This document shows positions 30,577-32,291 of a DNA stretch of 32,291 nt, one piece after another; positions within the stretch are counted from its first letter, which is position 1, and each line of letters begins with the position of its first letter. A program made the position numbers and the translations under genes. The stretch spans positions 1 to 32,291 of the forward strand of contig CADAIL010000029.1 in the NCBI GenBank assembly GCA_902788035.1, in the 5' to 3' direction. Below the pieces are notes generated by a model. That model did not search any database. It worked only from the letters and a program-made list of their open reading frames with translations, and was not told where the DNA came from. Origin of the DNA: an uncultured Lachnospiraceae bacterium. Lineage in GTDB: Bacteria; Bacillota; Clostridia; Lachnospirales; Lachnospiraceae.

Positions 30577-31935
30577 TCAGCCGCCGTACATCTCAGCCAA
30601 CTTATAGAGAACATTTTTGTTGCTCTCCCAGATCGCCGGGAACTCATAGATCGTGAGCGGGCAGGTCCCCTGTCCTGTCTCGACCGTCACCGCTGGGATT
30701 CCGGCAGTCCACATGAAATAGTCGGAACAGCCTCCTGCCAGATGTGTATTGTATTTTGCCGCAACTGCCGTCGCATAGCCGGTCACCTCAGAAAGCCCTG
30801 CGGCAAGGTCTCTGTCCGCATTGAGAAGCAGTTCGTCCTCCACCTCATAATTCCAGTAAATCATATTGCCGGCGGAGTGATACGCGATGACGCACCTTGT
30901 CGGATTTTCGTGGGCCACCTTCAAAATAGCCTGCGTCTCCGGCTCGGAAGCCGCACCGGTCCCCTTATAGCAGTCTGTTGAGGGAACGGGCACGCCGTCG
31001 CTGTACTCCGCCCATCCGGCGTCGAAGTTTTTGTTGAGATCGCAGCCGTGGGCATTTGCCTTAAAAGTGCGAAGATAGGTGTCAAGATCAGCGGCAGTCC
31101 GCCCGAGCAGAGTGTCTGATTCCCAGCACCAGTGGACGATATCCCGGAGACTCTGAAGGCGCAGGGTCTCGAGACCTCCCATAGAGACCATCTCCCCGTC
31201 CGGATTGGCCATGGGAAGGAGATGGATACAGACGTTAGCGAACAGATCCCTGATCGATGCCCCGTTGTATGTGCCGCCGCCCGCCGCGTTTTTCGCATAC
31301 TCCTCGATTTGGCGCATCGCAAGCAGAGTGTTTATATATTCGCGGCTGTGCATTGCGTAGTGGATCTCGATGTGGTTCTCACTTGCCTCATTTCCGAGAA
31401 CGACCTCATAGATTGCGCGCTTGTCTACGGACTCGCCGCACACCCTGACTTTCACAAGATCCGGGTAGCGCACTGTCAGAAAATACAGGTCCTTCGCGAC
31501 CTCCTCATATGTGTAATCCACCGTGTCGGTGCCTACGATGTCTGTTCCGTCAGGAGGCATCTCCCCGAGATATGCGCTCATGTCCTGCACACTTATGTCG
31601 TTAAGGGATTCGCGGGTCGGCATGGGCGTGGGAGTCGGGGATGGAGTCGGGCTCGGGGTCGGGCTCGGAGTGGTTTTCGGCGATGGCGTCGGTTCAGAAG
31701 CTGACGACAGACCGGAAATCCCGCTCATCTCGGCATCGCTCCCGATATCGTCTTCTTGCCCTAGGTTTCCCTGCCCCTGATTTTCCTGCCCCTGGCTTCC
31801 CTGCCCTTCACTTCCTGCAGGGCGGACACCTACAAGTCTTCCCGCCATGCGGCCGATACCAAGACCGATCACACCGAGGACAAGAACAAGTAATATAGTG
31901 AGCAGAATCTTATTTCTCTTCTTTCTTTTTTTCAC
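30577..31935 (-). CDS. Surface-anchored M14 zinc carboxypeptidase
   Basis: A 452-residue peptidase. A basic start and one membrane helix (about 9-29) are followed by a glutamine/glycine-rich stretch (42-61), then a TPSP-repeat linker (about 82-107) that should span the cell wall, and the M14 catalytic domain from about 140. Zinc ligands are in MHSREY (H196, E199) and YHSAG (H353), substrate residues in MANPDG and LNKNFDAGW, and the catalytic glutamate in VTVETGQG (E419). It probably trims peptides or gamma-D-glutamyl bonds of peptidoglycan at the surface; the exact bond is not clear. The start is GTG, four bases after AGGAGG. It is monocistronic, followed by element F. Confidence 0.93.
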   Translation of the reverse strand: MKKRKKRNKILLTILLVLVLGVIGLGIGRMAGRLVGVRPAGSEGQGSQGQENQGQGNLGQEDDIGSDAEMSGISGLSSASEPTPSPKTTPSPTPSPTPSPTPTPMPTRESLNDISVQDMSAYLGEMPPDGTDIVGTDTVDYTYEEVAKDLYFLTVRYPDLVKVRVCGESVDKRAIYEVVLGNEASENHIEIHYAMHSREYINTLLAMRQIEEYAKNAAGGGTYNGASIRDLFANVCIHLLPMANPDGEMVSMGGLETLRLQSLRDIVHWCWESDTLLGRTAADLDTYLRTFKANAHGCDLNKNFDAGWAEYSDGVPVPSTDCYKGTGAASEPETQAILKVAHENPTRCVIAYHSAGNMIYWNYEVEDELLLNADRDLAAGLSEVTGYATAVAAKYNTHLAGGCSDYFMWTAGIPAVTVETGQGTCPLTIYEFPAIWESNKNVLYKLAEMYGG

Positions 31936-32291
31936 AGTACCTCCTATGACGGCTCCAATCTCGCTGTCTCTCAGACAACTTCTCTGTCCGAATCATGTCA
32001 GCATGAATTATTGACTCTAAGTGCCGCACATTCGGCTCGCACCTTCAGCTCACACTTTCGACCCGAGCTTTCATCTCACACCTTCAGCCCGAGCTTTCAT
32101 CTCACACCTTCAGCCCGGGCTTTCATCCTGTTATTTCTTCTCGCACAATCGTCTCGCAAGCCAAGAGAAAATCCGCTGACGTTACTATGTGGTGTCAGCT
32201 TCTCGGAGATTGAATCTCCGAGCTTGCTGGTCCGCCGCGGGAGTCTTTCTCTGCTTCGCAGGCGGAAAAGCAACCTTGTCCGGATACAGCA
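31936..32291. other. Gap at the right end with 26-bp tandem repeat and hairpins
   Basis: No gene is seen. The unit CACACCTTCAGCCCGAGCTTTCATCT repeats with period 26 (32051, 32077, 32103, with a degenerate copy at 32025). Two hairpins follow: GCTGAC/GTCAGC around 32175-32200 and CTCGGAGAT-TGA-ATCTCCGAG (32202-32222). The cluster may be the leader of a gene beyond the window. Confidence 0.55.
32025..32128. repeat. 26-bp tandem repeat
   Basis: About four copies at exactly 26-base period, the last two nearly identical and the first diverged. No reading frame with a ribosome site crosses it. Confidence 0.75.

Overview
The window looks like a chromosomal segment of an anaerobic Firmicute, most likely a Lachnospiraceae-type Clostridium relative. 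The basis is consistent AGGAGG-type ribosome sites, an oxygen-sensitive group-B-like [FeFe] hydrogenase, an Msm-type sugar ABC operon with a DUF624 protein, the AmmeMemoRadiSam trio, and base composition that is mixed in genes and AT-rich between them. This is inference from gene content; no rRNA, tRNA, phage, integrase, transposase or CRISPR array was seen. No gene is clearly cut by either window edge.

Layout. 1-546: gene-free, with copy 1 of a 54-bp repeat. 547-2038 (+): a membrane protein and a histidine phosphatase. 2060-3178: a very long terminator-like hairpin and a Ca2+/Na+ antiporter (-). 3492-4716: a Cof-type HAD phosphatase (-) and a small zinc-ribbon protein (+). 5035-8694 (-): hydrogenase, divergent PAP2 protein, PfkB kinase. 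8839-10488 (+): GH13 amylase with an unusual C-terminal insertion, followed by a 73-bp tandem hairpin array and a perfect terminator. 11077-13547 (-): the complete AmmeMemoRadiSam trio. 14096-15796 (+): an unknown protein with a long leader and a membrane-anchored lipase-like hydrolase. 15816-19850 (-): histidine kinase with a repeat-rich sensor domain, response regulator, and a small peptide with a double-glycine leader. 20059-28431 (-): an alpha-galactoside locus read from AraC regulator to ABC transporter to two accessory proteins to GH36 alpha-galactosidase. 28741-29868 (-): ferredoxin-like aldo/keto reductase. 29869-30576: a long gap with a candidate small RNA. 30577-31935 (-): surface M14 carboxypeptidase. 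31936-32291: gap with a 26-bp tandem repeat.

The clearest functional unit is the alpha-galactoside locus: binding protein and two permeases import an oligosaccharide, GH36 cleaves terminal galactose, and the AraC regulator probably controls it (a shared TGTCCAAAAT motif lies upstream of both the regulator and the binding protein). No ATPase is encoded here, so a shared MsmK-type ATPase elsewhere is implied.

The most unusual feature is a dispersed family of six long fold-back elements (A-F: 4811-5005, 6740-6983, 7575-7768, 11926-12124, 13597-13665, 30462-30556). Five sit in the same orientation just after the stop codons of minus-strand genes. Their stems change sequence between copies while keeping base pairing, which argues for a selected structure (3' UTR RNA or mobile fold-back element). 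Second is the double-glycine-leader peptide next to a two-component system, which resembles a peptide signalling or bacteriocin locus.
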